Shown here piece after piece: positions 32,029 through 40,670 of a DNA stretch of 64,000 bases. This DNA comes from an uncultured Litoreibacter sp. (GTDB taxonomy: Bacteria; Pseudomonadota; Alphaproteobacteria; Rhodobacterales; Rhodobacteraceae): positions 186,001 to 250,000 of the forward strand of contig CANLUY010000001.1 in the NCBI GenBank assembly GCA_947494435.1, read 5' to 3'. The position numbers and the translations under genes are program-made. Numbering within the stretch: the first letter of the stretch is position 1; the number at the start of each line of letters is the position of its first letter. The notes under the pieces were generated by a model that was not told where the DNA came from, searched no databases, and was given only the letters and a program-made list of their open reading frames with translations.

Positions 32029-32484
32029 TTAATGTGTGGCTTCTTCTTCGAGATGCAGCTTCATTTCCACCAAGACTTTCTGCAAAGCCAGTGTTTCCCC
32101 CAACATCCGTTTGGCCTCGTTTGCTGTAATAACACCGTCTTCGATCGACATGTTATACTCGCCCATCAGCATAGCGAAACGCTGTGCCAACGCGACGATA
32201 TCAGCGTTCACACTATCTGAATTTCTTGTTCTATTTTCGTTTGCATTCAGAGAGTTACCGTTCACCTCGGCTAAGGCTGTTGTCACATGGGGATAGCTTG
32301 CCATAGCTTCGAGAGCGACGACCGCGTCAATTGGGATATAGCGGTCTGAATGCTCATCATTGTCTGAATAGTACCGCCCAAGCGTCGCCTTGGAGCGGCC
32401 GGTCAATTTGCATGCAACCTCAATACCCACGTCTTTTACCAACGCTTCGGTGTGTTTCTTGAGGTATTTGTAATGTTCAACCAT
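32029..32484 (-). CDS. Orphan protein resembling phage CII-like regulators, 151 residues
   Basis: ATG at 32484 follows GGGGATACGC. The N-terminal 40 residues (HTEALVKDVGIEVACKLTGR, then SKATLGRYYSDNDEHSDRYI) read like a DNA-binding helix-turn-helix of the phage regulatory type. A low-complexity asparagine-rich linker follows, and the C-terminal 60 residues are acidic and helical (ITANEAKRMLGETLALQKVL), probably for oligomerisation. No other phage gene is near. Its AT-rich composition differs somewhat from the flanking housekeeping genes. Confidence 0.65.
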   Translation of the reverse strand: MVEHYKYLKKHTEALVKDVGIEVACKLTGRSKATLGRYYSDNDEHSDRYIPIDAVVALEAMASYPHVTTALAEVNGNSLNANENRTRNSDSVNADIVALAQRFAMLMGEYNMSIEDGVITANEAKRMLGETLALQKVLVEMKLHLEEEATH

Positions 32485-32786
32485 GCGTATCCCCTTTGAC
32501 TATCAATACCATGATTCAATAGGGGGAAAAGCCTTTATGCATTCCCCAAGTCGGGCGGAGCATTCACGCTTATATACCTGCTATGTCTCATGTTTATGGG
32601 GCTGCGATGACAAAGTTTACCGTATTGCTGTCATCTCGGGTGAGGGACCATCGCTACGTAGCGCGGCGCCCCTCAAACCAGCCGCGCCGTGGTCACTCAC
32701 GGAACCCCTCACCCGAAACCAGCTTCAAGCAATCCTTTTGTATCAGGTGGTTGAATGCCCGTAGCGAGCCCGTTAGATCGGACCGT
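32485..32786 (+). other. 302-base gap before tdk
   Basis: The region lacks a convincing gene, although a frame in phase with tdk is open to 32583. Its translation (for example RDHRYVARRPSNQPRRGHSR) is low in hydrophobic content and lies over a strongly folded element, so it is more likely leader sequence. It contains the structured element at 32636-32716 and must hold the promoters of tdk and of the leftward regulator gene. Confidence 0.5.
32636..32716 (+). ncRNA. Structured element with nested inverted repeats
   Basis: TCGGGTGAGGG (32636-32646) pairs exactly with CCCTCACCCGA (32706-32716). Inside are the 12-bp palindrome CGCTACGTAGCG, a CGGCGC/GCGCCG hairpin with a 14-base loop, and an ACCA/TGGT closing stem, so the whole can fold as a multibranch structure. 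It may be a regulatory leader for tdk or a REP-like mobile repeat. Calling it RNA is tentative. Confidence 0.35.
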
Positions 32787-33365
32787 ATGGCAAAACTCTA
32801 CTTTCACTACTCCACGATGAACGCGGGTAAATCCACGCTGCTTTTGCAGGCCGCACATAACTATCAAGAAATGGGCATGGAGACGTTTCTGCTGACAGCA
32901 GATTTCGACGACCGTGCCGGCGAGGGTAAAATTGGCAGCCGTATAGGGTTTGCGAAAAAGGCGACCACTTACCGAAAGGAAGATGATCTGTTCGCTCTTA
33001 TCGCGCAACGAACAAAAGTGGGTGCTGTTGCTTGTGTGATGGTTGACGAGGCGCAATGGCTGAGCAGCGAACAGGTTTGGCAATTAGCCCGTGCCGCTGA
33101 TGATCTGAACGTCCCAGTGATGTGCTACGGGCTGCGCGTAGACTTCAAAGGAGAGTTGTTTCCCGGATCAGCGACATTGCTCGCCTTGGCAGACGATCTT
33201 CGCGAAGTCCGCACTATCTGTCACTGCGGACGCAAGGCGACCATGGTCATCCGAAAAGGCGAAGACGGCAAAGCCGTTACAGACGGTGCGCAAGTCGTTG
33301 TGGGCGGAAACGAAACCTATCTGTCGCTGTGTCGACGTCATTGGCGTGAAGCGACGGGCAATTAG
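32787..33365 (+). CDS. tdk: Thymidine kinase
   Basis: ATG at 32787 starts MAKLYFHYSTMNAGKSTLLL, the type II thymidine kinase opening with its P-loop, as opposed to the longer frame from 32583. VACVMVDEAQWLSSEQV is the DEAQ motif with the catalytic Glu. The structural zinc site is formed by CHCGRKAT and the late LCRRHW. The length of 192 residues is normal. It phosphorylates thymidine for salvage. It converges on the dehydrogenase gene, overlapping by four bases. Confidence 0.95.
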   Translation: MAKLYFHYSTMNAGKSTLLLQAAHNYQEMGMETFLLTADFDDRAGEGKIGSRIGFAKKATTYRKEDDLFALIAQRTKVGAVACVMVDEAQWLSSEQVWQLARAADDLNVPVMCYGLRVDFKGELFPGSATLLALADDLREVRTICHCGRKATMVIRKGEDGKAVTDGAQVVVGGNETYLSLCRRHWREATGN

Positions 33366-34312
33366 ACCGGGTTTGGCAGTTCTTCGCCTTTGGCGAAGGC
33401 GTCGATATTCGCCAACGCCATCATGCCCATCCCCTCCCGCACATCAAAGGCTGCGGTACCCAGATGCGGAAGCAATGTCACGTTTTCCATCGCGATCAGG
33501 GCATCCGGAACAACTGGTTCCTTCTCATAGACGTCGAGGCCGGCACCGGCCAATTCGCCTACTTGCAGTGCCCCGATGAGTGCACCTTCGTCGATCACAT
33601 CACCACGCGAAATATTCACTACAATCGCGTGTGACTGCATGGCTGTGAAGAATTCAGCGTTAATCAAGTGTCGTGTCTCGGGGCCGCCGGGGGTCGCAAT
33701 CACCACCACATCTGCAGCTTGCGCGACGGCCTCGGGGCTTTCCAACTGCGTGGCACCCGAGATGGTTTTCTTCGAACGATTTGCGAATACGATCTTGCAA
33801 CCAAACCCCTCACGACACCTATGGGCAATCGCTTGCCCAATCCGCCCCATTCCAATGATCCCCACAGTTTTGCCGCTTATGTGAAGACCCAGCATTTGCG
33901 TGGGTTGCCAACCAGCCCATTGGCCTGCCCGCACCATCCGTTCGCCCTCGCCCGCGCGGCGTGCTGTCATCAAAATCAGGGTCATCGCAATATCAGCTGT
34001 TGCATCCGTCACTGCACCAGGTGTGTTGGTGACCGCAATCCCGCAGTCAGATGCTGCCTGCGCGTCAATGTGGTTATACCCAACGCCAAAATTCGCGAGC
34101 AATTTGCAACGTAGCGTGTCGCACGCACGGATAGCCGCACCTGTAAACGCATCACCAAGTGTCGGTAAAATCATGTCATAATCGGCCAGAGCAGCCGTGA
34201 CCTCAGCTTCGGTCATAGACGTCTCTGTCTCGCGCAAGGTCACGTCATAGCGTGTACGTGCGGCCTCAAGCACAGTGTCGGGCAGTCTCTTGGAAATCAA
34301 AAGGGTCTTCAT
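33362..34312 (-). CDS. NAD(P)-dependent D-2-hydroxyacid dehydrogenase (glyoxylate/hydroxypyruvate reductase-like)
   Basis: ATG at 34312 overlaps the stop of the csaA-like gene. The 316-residue protein has the nucleotide-binding fingerprint GKTVGIIGMGRIGQAIAHRC and the catalytic Arg (VVNISRGDVIDEGAL), Glu (GLDVYEKEP) and His (LLPHLGTAA) in the family's order. The loop after the fingerprint has FANRSKK, suggesting NADP preference. It reduces glyoxylate, hydroxypyruvate or similar acids. Confidence 0.92.
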   Translation of the reverse strand: MKTLLISKRLPDTVLEAARTRYDVTLRETETSMTEAEVTAALADYDMILPTLGDAFTGAAIRACDTLRCKLLANFGVGYNHIDAQAASDCGIAVTNTPGAVTDATADIAMTLILMTARRAGEGERMVRAGQWAGWQPTQMLGLHISGKTVGIIGMGRIGQAIAHRCREGFGCKIVFANRSKKTISGATQLESPEAVAQAADVVVIATPGGPETRHLINAEFFTAMQSHAIVVNISRGDVIDEGALIGALQVGELAGAGLDVYEKEPVVPDALIAMENVTLLPHLGTAAFDVREGMGMMALANIDAFAKGEELPNPV

Positions 34313-34650
34313 CAATACATTCTTCCACCAACTGGTACATCTTTGTCAGGCGTCAGCAGGACAACCTCGTTTTCATCATCTGGGACACCCAGAAGGAGGA
34401 CTTCTGACATCACCGGACCAATTTGGCGTGGCGGAAAGTTCACCACCGCCACCACACGTTTACCCGGCAAATCTTCCGGGGTGTAGTGGCGCGTTATCTG
34501 TGCGGAACTTTTCTTCTCTCCCAACTCAGGACCGAAGTCTAACCACAGCTTAATCGCGGGCTTGCGCGCCTCTGGAAAGGGTTCGGCACGGATGATCTGA
34601 CCAACGCGGATGTCGACTTTCATGAAATCGTCAAAGGAGATCTCTGACAT
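34312..34650 (-). CDS. csaA: CsaA-like tRNA-binding-domain protein
   Basis: The 112-residue protein is a lone OB-fold tRNA-binding domain (DDFMKVDIRVGQIIRAEPFP, then KLWLDFGPELGEKKSSAQIT and VNFPPRQIGPVMSEVLLLG), which is the size and shape of CsaA. CsaA has been described as an export-related chaperone and binds tRNA-like structures. It lies between proC and the dehydrogenase gene, sharing an operon with both. Confidence 0.92.
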   Translation of the reverse strand: MSEISFDDFMKVDIRVGQIIRAEPFPEARKPAIKLWLDFGPELGEKKSSAQITRHYTPEDLPGKRVVAVVNFPPRQIGPVMSEVLLLGVPDDENEVVLLTPDKDVPVGGRMY

Positions 34651-34655
34651 GACCC

Positions 34656-35465
34656 CTAGCCTCTCAGTTCTTTGCCACGGTCCGTGGCTGCTTTTACAGC
34701 GCGCTTCAGAAGCGGTGGAAATCCGGTTTGTTCATCCATAAGCACCTCAAGTGCGGCTTGCGTTGTCCCGTTGGGGCTTGTGACATTGACCCGCAATTCT
34801 GTGGGCGTCTCCTCAGCTTGCAGCGCTAATTCGCCAGCTCCTGCGACAGTCGCTTTGGCAAGTTGCATTGCCATCTCGGCAGGCAGGCCCTGTGCTTCAC
34901 CAGCTGCGGCGAGCGTTTCGATCAAATGGAAAACGTAAGCCGGACCGGACCCGGAAACGCCCGTTACGGCATCAATCTGATCTTCATTATCCAAGCGAAC
35001 AACTTGACCGACGGCACTCAACAGCGCTTCAGACAAATCAAGATGCGCAGGGGTGGCATTTTTGTTTCCGACAATCGCAGTGATGCCACGCCCGACCGCT
35101 GCGGGCGTATTCGGCATCGAGCGGACGATTGCAGCGCTGGTGCCAAAGGTCGTTTCAAATGCAGCAATAGATGTGCCAGCAGCGATTGACAGGAATATCG
35201 TGTCACCTTTGAAGCCTTGCAAAGCGCCTAACGCATCTCCCATCATCTGGGGCTTTACAGCGATCAAAACAATCGCGGGATCGTCAGGCAACGCCCCATT
35301 GATGGAGACATTTTGTGCCTTCAACCAATCGGATGGGAAAGGATCAATGACATGGACAGCCGCCGCGTTGACGCCTTGTGCAAGCCAGCCTTGCAACAAA
35401 GCAGAGCCCATTTTACCGCAGCCAAGTAAGACGAGCCCACGGTCATTTACATCTTCTAGTGACAT
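34656..35465 (-). CDS. proC: Pyrroline-5-carboxylate reductase
   Basis: The 269-residue enzyme has the N-terminal Rossmann motif LVLLGCGKMGSALLQGWL, the IVRSMPNTPAAVGRGITAI segment, and the C-terminal VTGVSGSGPAYVFHLIE and VTSPNGTTQAALEVL. It makes proline from pyrroline-5-carboxylate with NAD(P)H. It is followed at five bases by the csaA gene and preceded by a YbjN-like gene at 30 bases. Confidence 0.96.
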   Translation of the reverse strand: MSLEDVNDRGLVLLGCGKMGSALLQGWLAQGVNAAAVHVIDPFPSDWLKAQNVSINGALPDDPAIVLIAVKPQMMGDALGALQGFKGDTIFLSIAAGTSIAAFETTFGTSAAIVRSMPNTPAAVGRGITAIVGNKNATPAHLDLSEALLSAVGQVVRLDNEDQIDAVTGVSGSGPAYVFHLIETLAAAGEAQGLPAEMAMQLAKATVAGAGELALQAEETPTELRVNVTSPNGTTQAALEVLMDEQTGFPPLLKRAVKAATDRGKELRG

Positions 35466-35495
35466 TGTTCTCCCCGATTTAGATCGGGAGAAAGC

Positions 35496-35999
35496 CTATG
35501 CGCGTCCGTATGCCTCTGCAATGGCGACCTGCATTGCTTCTGCGGGTGTCCGGTCGCCCCAGCAGACAAGTTGAAATGCGGGATAGAAGCGCTCGGAGGC
35601 CAAAACCGCTGCACTCAGCATCCTGTCGATCTGATCAGCACCTGCACCGGCGCCACCTGACAGCAACAAACCATAACGATAAACCATCAGCTTTTGCGCG
35701 CGCCAATAGCTAAACGCACCAGTCCAACATGTATCATTGGCCCGGTTGAGAACTTCATAGAGTGCGTGCAACCGTTCGTCCGGTGGCTCCATTTCGAAAG
35801 TGGAGACCATGCGCAGTGTTTCATCATGACCGGACCAAGCGAGTGTAATAGAATAGGTACGCCATTGTCCCTCTATGGCCATCGCGATCTGATCCTCTGC
35901 GATGCGGTCGAAATCCCAGTCGTGATGTGTTGCTAAGGTTTCCACCAAATCAATCGGGTGAAGATCCTCAGTTTCAAGGTAATGTTCCAGCTGTGACAT
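35496..35999 (-). CDS. YbjN-domain protein
   Basis: ATG at 35999 has AAGGGGC upstream; the frame up to 36050 has no start signal. The 167-residue protein has the YbjN fold seen in type III secretion chaperone-like proteins (LVETLATHHDWDFDRIAEDQ, then YSITLAWSGHDETLRMVSTF). YbjN affects motility, exopolysaccharide and stress in enterobacteria, through an unknown mechanism. It is the first gene of a leftward operon with proC, csaA and the dehydrogenase. Confidence 0.85.
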   Translation of the reverse strand: MSQLEHYLETEDLHPIDLVETLATHHDWDFDRIAEDQIAMAIEGQWRTYSITLAWSGHDETLRMVSTFEMEPPDERLHALYEVLNRANDTCWTGAFSYWRAQKLMVYRYGLLLSGGAGAGADQIDRMLSAAVLASERFYPAFQLVCWGDRTPAEAMQVAIAEAYGRA

Positions 36000-36063
36000 G
36001 CCCGGCCCCTTACTGCTCTGGTGCCTGCGCCGTTGATCGCCGCTAAGCACTGGGTCCCAATCA

Positions 36064-36091
36064 AAGGGTCGCGTACTGTCGTTCGACCCTT
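36064..36091 (-). terminator. Hairpin after moeB
   Basis: AAGGGTCG and CGACCCTT (36064-36071 and 36084-36091) form a perfect 8-bp stem downstream of moeB. On the minus strand it is followed by TTTGATT, a poor T-run. Confidence 0.45.
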
Positions 36092-36192
36092 ACAACATAT
36101 GGTGTGCCGTAACGCGGAGTCTGTAAAGCTCTAATTTGGGTTTACCCACAATAGAATGTGGAACACGGGATAAGTCGCCCCTAGAGAAGGTG

Positions 36193-37236
36193 TTATCCCC
36201 CGGTGCCGCATACAACGCAATCAGCGCGTCGCTTGACACTGATTATGCGGGTTTCGGCATATAGCGCATCGTAAATCATCAAGCGGTTCTTTAGCGGCTC
36301 ACCAGCACCTGTGATGAGCTTGATCGTCTCCGCCGCCATCATTGCGCCAACAACACCGGGCAAAGCCCCAATCACGCCAGCTTCCGCGCAATTTGGCGCA
36401 AGTTCCGGCGCTGGAGCTTGCGGGAAGATACAGGCGTAACACGGCGCACCGGATGCTGGGTGATACAGGCTGATCTGCCCTTCCCATTGCGTTATCGCTG
36501 CTGAGATCAAAGGCGTCCCCGTCGAGACGCAAGCCTCGTTGATGATATAACGCGATTCAAAATTATCGGTGCCATCCAAGACAATATCATACTCAACAAA
36601 CAGCTCTGACGCGATCTTGTCAGTCAAACGCCGTTGATAAGGCCTGACCGCTACATGTGGGTTTTGCGCAATCATGGCGTCCATTGCCGATTGAACTTTT
36701 GGGCGGCCTGTATCTTCGTCGCGGTGAATGACCTGCCGCTGAAGATTGCTGACCGACACAACATCATCATCAACCACACCAATCGTACCGACGCCTGCCG
36801 CCGCGAGATATTGCAATGCAGGCGCGCCAAGCCCGCCTGCCCCGATGACAAGAACTTTCGCATTCTTCAGCTTCTTCTGCCCGGGCCCGCCAACCTCACG
36901 CAGAACGATGTGGCGCGCATAGCGGCTCAACTCAGCTTCGGTGAAAGCGCCGGTTTTTTCCGGCTCAGGTATATGTGCCTTATCGTGCCGGGCCCGCAAT
37001 GTTGACAGCCCGAAACGATATGCGAAACCAATTACAGCAAGCCCCGAAACAATAAGCCAGTTCTGTAAGTTACCCCCTGTTGCGGCCTTTAGCGGGTTTC
37101 CGTCTGGCAAAGTGAATTGGATCAAAAGCACTGCGAGGAAAACCAATCCCGGCAGAAGTAACCTCGCTTGCCGTGACGCCCCCATGACACCGCCCAGCAG
37201 GTACAAGCCCAGCATTATGATGAGGACAAGAAACAT
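36193..37236 (-). CDS. moeB: MoeB/ThiF-type adenylyltransferase with an N-terminal membrane anchor
   Basis: The 347-residue protein has two parts. Residues 1-80 hold three hydrophobic helices (FLVLIIMLGLYLLGGVMGA; LLLPGLVFLAVLLIQFTL; WLIVSGLAVIGFAYRFGL). From about residue 103 the normal MoeB domain follows: SRYARHIVLREVGGPGQKKL, the nucleotide loop VIGAGGLGAPALQYLAAAG, VDDDVVSVSNLQRQ, and the zinc pairs CYAC and CVVC. It adenylates the C-terminus of MoaD or ThiS. The ATG overlaps the dut stop, so the fused membrane segment is not a start-site error. No rhodanese domain is attached. Confidence 0.9.
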   Translation of the reverse strand: MFLVLIIMLGLYLLGGVMGASRQARLLLPGLVFLAVLLIQFTLPDGNPLKAATGGNLQNWLIVSGLAVIGFAYRFGLSTLRARHDKAHIPEPEKTGAFTEAELSRYARHIVLREVGGPGQKKLKNAKVLVIGAGGLGAPALQYLAAAGVGTIGVVDDDVVSVSNLQRQVIHRDEDTGRPKVQSAMDAMIAQNPHVAVRPYQRRLTDKIASELFVEYDIVLDGTDNFESRYIINEACVSTGTPLISAAITQWEGQISLYHPASGAPCYACIFPQAPAPELAPNCAEAGVIGALPGVVGAMMAAETIKLITGAGEPLKNRLMIYDALYAETRIISVKRRADCVVCGTGG

Positions 37237-37694
37237 CAGCTCCGCCCGGTCGACCCGAATCCATCAGTACCACGGTCTGTTTGGTCTAGGCTCTCTGCGG
37301 CGCTAAAGGTGGCTTGAACAACAGGAGCGATCACAAGTTGCGCAATGCGGTCACCATGCGCGATCTCAAACACTGTCTCACCATGATTGATCATGATCAC
37401 GCCAAGTGGTCCACGGTAGTCACTGTCAATGGTTCCAGGCGTATTCGGCAAGCTGATCCCATGCTTCAATGCAAGTCCGGAGCGCGGACGGATTTGAGCC
37501 TCAAAGCCCTCAGGGATTGCTAAGCGAAGGCCAGTTGGCACAAGAACACGTGCCCCCGGGGCGAGCGTGATCGTGTCCCCATCCGGACAATTAGCGCGCA
37601 GGTCAGCACCCGCTGCACCCGCGGTTTCATATCGCGGCAAACCAAGGCTGCGGTCCGCGTCCTCGGTCCAAGCCATTTTGATGTCTGGCATCAT
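37236..37694 (-). CDS. dut: dUTP diphosphatase
   Basis: The 152-residue trimeric dUTPase has its five motifs: [50 protein letters not shown] and the C-terminal [11 protein letters not shown]. It removes pyrophosphate from dUTP and so keeps uracil out of DNA. It overlaps coaBC upstream by four bases and moeB downstream by one base. The coaBC-dut order is common in alphaproteobacteria. Confidence 0.96.
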   Translation of the reverse strand: MMPDIKMAWTEDADRSLGLPRYETAGAAGADLRANCPDGDTITLAPGARVLVPTGLRLAIPEGFEAQIRPRSGLALKHGISLPNTPGTIDSDYRGPLGVIMINHGETVFEIAHGDRIAQLVIAPVVQATFSAAESLDQTDRGTDGFGSTGRS

Positions 37695-38884
37695 GTGAGT
37701 GCCTCAGCTACGGCGTGTGCGATCCTACTCGCCACTTGATCTTTTGTCATGCGGGGCCAGCTTTCTGCGCCGCTATCCTTGATCAGCGTAACCGCATTCT
37801 CTGAACCACCCATGATCCCAGTCTCAGGTGAGACGTCATTCGCAATAATCCAATCACAACCCTTCCGCTTGCGTTTTGCCGTTGCGTTTTCAATGACCTG
37901 ATCCGTCTCAGCAGCGAAACCGACAATCAGTTCGGGACGGCCTTTCGTCAACTGAGAGACTGTAGCAAGGATGTCAGGGTTCTCTGCAAACTCCAAAACT
38001 GGCGTGCCATCTTTATCCTTCTTTAACTTGCTGTCAGATGCGGATTTCATACGCCAATCCGCGACTGCAGCTGCAAAAATCGCACCATCCGTCGGCAAGG
38101 CCTGTTGGACTGCCTCCAACATCTGTTGTGCAGTTTGCACGTTCACCACATTTACTCCCAGCGGCGGCGGCACATCCGCTGGTCCTGTCACGAAAGTGAC
38201 CTCTGCACCCAAGGCCGACAACGCGCGCGCAATTGCTGTGCCCTGCGCGCCCGAAGACCGGTTGGCAATGTAGCGCACCGGGTCAATCGGCTCATGAGTT
38301 GGACCGGAGGTAACAAGGATATGCTTGCCTTTTAGGGGTCCATCTTTCAGCGCAGCCTCGACGGCGTCGACAATTGCCAGAGGCTCAGACATGCGACCAG
38401 GGCCGTATTCGCCGCACGCCATATCGCCTTCGTCTGGGCCAACCAGAAGAATACCGTCTCCTGCAAGTGTCTTAAGATTTCTCTGCGTCGCAGGATGCTC
38501 CCACATTCGTACATTCATGGCGGGGGCGATCAGCACAGGTTTGTCGGTAGCCATGAGCAAAGTTGATGCCAAATCATTTGCATGCCCCCCCGCCATCTTT
38601 GCCATGAGATCCGCCGTCGCGGGGGCAACGACAACAAGGTCGGCTGCGCGAGACAATTCGATATGGCCCATTTCAGCCTCATCCGTCAGATCGAAAAGAT
38701 CACGATATACCTTCTGTGCCGATAAAGCTGAGGTGCTCAAAGGCGTCACAAATTCTTCTGCTGCGGAGGTTAGAACCGGCGTCACAGTCGCACCGCGCTC
38801 ACGCAAGCGCCGGATCAAATCCAAGGATTTGAAAGCGGCAATGCCACCACCGATAATCAAAAGAATGCGTTTTCCAGCAAGCAT
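37691..38884 (-). CDS. coaBC: Phosphopantothenoylcysteine decarboxylase / synthetase
   Basis: This 397-residue bifunctional enzyme has an N-terminal FMN decarboxylase (CoaC) with [20 protein letters not shown], the [20 protein letters not shown] segment and [18 protein letters not shown]. The C-terminal synthetase (CoaB) has [20 protein letters not shown] and ending motifs such as [10 protein letters not shown] and [10 protein letters not shown]. Together they convert phosphopantothenate to phosphopantetheine for coenzyme A. It lies downstream of the ChaN-like gene and overlaps dut. Confidence 0.96.
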   Translation of the reverse strand: MLAGKRILLIIGGGIAAFKSLDLIRRLRERGATVTPVLTSAAEEFVTPLSTSALSAQKVYRDLFDLTDEAEMGHIELSRAADLVVVAPATADLMAKMAGGHANDLASTLLMATDKPVLIAPAMNVRMWEHPATQRNLKTLAGDGILLVGPDEGDMACGEYGPGRMSEPLAIVDAVEAALKDGPLKGKHILVTSGPTHEPIDPVRYIANRSSGAQGTAIARALSALGAEVTFVTGPADVPPPLGVNVVNVQTAQQMLEAVQQALPTDGAIFAAAVADWRMKSASDSKLKKDKDGTPVLEFAENPDILATVSQLTKGRPELIVGFAAETDQVIENATAKRKRKGCDWIIANDVSPETGIMGGSENAVTLIKDSGAESWPRMTKDQVASRIAHAVAEALT

Positions 38885-38943
38885 ATCGAACCCCTTCGTC
38901 GATCAACCCTTTGATAGTTAAGGGGTCCGCCGCAAAGGGGCAA

Positions 38944-39750
38944 TCATTTGCTTTTGAATGCGTCGCATGGGTCACCCTCCACTGAGCGCGCAGGACCAAC
39001 CAACCAAAGATCAAAAGGGGCAGGAACTTCATCTGCTGTAATCTGGCCGATGCTCAGCACCACGACGTCGGGTGCAGCATTTTTCAGGGCATGCGGCATC
39101 CCCCAATTGCGGGCATGACCGTTGCCAGTAATGACGACAACGGGGCCTCCGGTCTCCGTCAGTGCATCAAGCGCGACGCGTGCAAACGCGGCATCACGAA
39201 ACCTCTGTGCTTCTACCATGCTGGGGATCATGTCAGCAGGCAGCGCACCGCAATGCGCCTGATCTTGAAGCGTTTCGCGCGTAGCTTGCTCCTCTGCCGG
39301 CAAGGGTGTGGCTAACCCAAACTGGCCCGCAGCTTCGCCGAAACTGGCTACAGCACCGCGAGACATTGCGTCCCGAACCGCAGCGGCAGATTGTGCGGCA
39401 CCGTAAATCTTAGCGTCCGGAGCAGCCTGGAATACCGGTGCGCGTGACGCAAAATCACCCCACCCCGCTACGTTCCACTTCAGGGCGTCCTGCAGCAGTT
39501 CTGGATTACTCCGGTCCGCCATCTGGGCTTTTTCGGCCTGATCGGGTGAGAGCATTTCAAGCACTAAGGCTGAGGGTTTGATGGCGTCAACGGCCATAGC
39601 CTGACGTTTATGATGAACACGATTGTCGTGAAGCTCACCAATCAAATAGATGTCTGCGTGCTGTAGGTCTGACACATCGGTTTCAGTGATCTCCGACGCA
39701 AACACCGTCTGCGCGGCACAGCAAGCCGCACCGAAAAACGCACACCTCAC
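38944..39750 (-). CDS. ChaN-family (Cofac_haem_bdg) exported protein
   Basis: The start is probably GTG 39750, which follows the rpoH2 stop by one base. The protein of 268 residues has a short signal-like leader (MRCAFFGAACCAAQTVFA) and the ChaN-type domain: DIYLIGELHDNRVHHKRQ, ALVLEMLSPDQAEK, and PVVVITGNGHARNWGMP. Members bind haem at two sites and are thought to act in iron uptake; the leader has no convincing lipobox. It lies between rpoH2 and coaBC. Confidence 0.85.
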   Translation of the reverse strand: MRCAFFGAACCAAQTVFASEITETDVSDLQHADIYLIGELHDNRVHHKRQAMAVDAIKPSALVLEMLSPDQAEKAQMADRSNPELLQDALKWNVAGWGDFASRAPVFQAAPDAKIYGAAQSAAAVRDAMSRGAVASFGEAAGQFGLATPLPAEEQATRETLQDQAHCGALPADMIPSMVEAQRFRDAAFARVALDALTETGGPVVVITGNGHARNWGMPHALKNAAPDVVVLSIGQITADEVPAPFDLWLVGPARSVEGDPCDAFKSK

Positions 39751-39751
39751 A

Positions 39752-40633
39752 TCAATGCGCGAGGAATTCGTGAACCTCTTTGGATTCAGTCTCCAGCGTT
39801 TTGCGCATCTTTGAGAAGGCCCCTGCTTCTAATTGGCGGACACGCTCTTTGCTGAGACCAAGCTCGTTGCCGAGGCATTCCAAAGTGCGCGGTTGATCAC
39901 GCAATTTACGCTCGCGGATGATAAACTGCTCACGATCATTCAACTTTGTCATTGCGTTGACCAGCCAACCGCGAAGCGCTTCGATGTCATGCTGGTGCGT
40001 GACCGTCTCCTCCGCTTGCGGGCCGTCATCTTCGAGCGCATCAATCCACTCACGCCCCTCATCTTCGGTCGACTGGGTCGCGTTGAGAGAGAAGTCAGAC
40101 CCAGCTAGTCTGCCATCCATCATTTCGACGTCGTGCAAGGGCACACCAACTTCGGTGGCGATCAACTGATGCAACTGGTGGCGGTCCATCTCTTCACCAC
40201 GGGCGGAGGCTTCGCGTTCCAGGCGCGCTTGGACGCGGCGCATGTTGAAAAAGAGCGATTTTTGCGACGATGTCGAACCAGTCCGCACCATGGACCAGTT
40301 GCGCATGACATGATCTTGGATCGAAGCTTTGATCCACCATACGGCATAGGTCGAAAACCGAACGCCGCGATCAGGGTCAAATTTGTCAGCCGCCTTCATC
40401 AGACCCAAGCCAGCTTCCTGAATGAGATCGTTCATCGGCGCGCCATATCGTTTGAACTTTGCCGCCATGGAAATAGCCAAACGCATATACGCCGTGATCA
40501 AGCGGTGCAGTGCTTCCTCGTCGCGCTCGTCGCGCCACGCATACGCGAGCCTCAGCTCGGTTTCTGCGTCGAGCAGCTCTGCCTTCATGGCAGTGCGAGA
40601 AAGTGTCCGATCATATGTTGCGTCCAAGGCCAT
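39752..40633 (-). CDS. rpoH2: RNA polymerase sigma factor RpoH, group II
   Basis: The 293-residue sigma-32 type factor has a region 2 with APMNDLIQEAGLGLMKAADK, FSTYAVWWIKASIQDHVMRN and the RpoH-box-like SQKSLFFNMRRVQARLE, and a region 4 with RTLECLGNELGLSKERVRQL. The QKSLFFNMRRV box is characteristic of heat-shock sigma factors. The sequence fits the second RpoH of Rhodobacterales, which responds to singlet oxygen and oxidative stress. A short palindrome sits in its leader just before the GGGGGAG ribosome binding site. Confidence 0.93.
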   Translation of the reverse strand: MALDATYDRTLSRTAMKAELLDAETELRLAYAWRDERDEEALHRLITAYMRLAISMAAKFKRYGAPMNDLIQEAGLGLMKAADKFDPDRGVRFSTYAVWWIKASIQDHVMRNWSMVRTGSTSSQKSLFFNMRRVQARLEREASARGEEMDRHQLHQLIATEVGVPLHDVEMMDGRLAGSDFSLNATQSTEDEGREWIDALEDDGPQAEETVTHQHDIEALRGWLVNAMTKLNDREQFIIRERKLRDQPRTLECLGNELGLSKERVRQLEAGAFSKMRKTLETESKEVHEFLAH

Positions 40634-40653
40634 TTTTATCTCCCCCAGCCGGT

Positions 40654-40670
40654 AAAAGGCGTCGCCTTTT
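40654..40670 (-). promoter_or_regulatory. Palindrome in the rpoH2 leader
   Basis: AAAAGGCG and CGCCTTTT (40654-40661 and 40663-40670) are separated by one base. On the minus strand this lies between the likely promoter and the GGGGGAG ribosome binding site of rpoH2, in the 94-base gap to the divergent cobU. It could be an operator or an RNA element near the start. Confidence 0.4.

Noticed and set aside
32583-32786. N-terminal extension of thymidine kinase by 68 residues
   Set aside because: The extension lies over nested inverted repeats, lacks a ribosome binding site, and type II thymidine kinases begin right at the P-loop segment.
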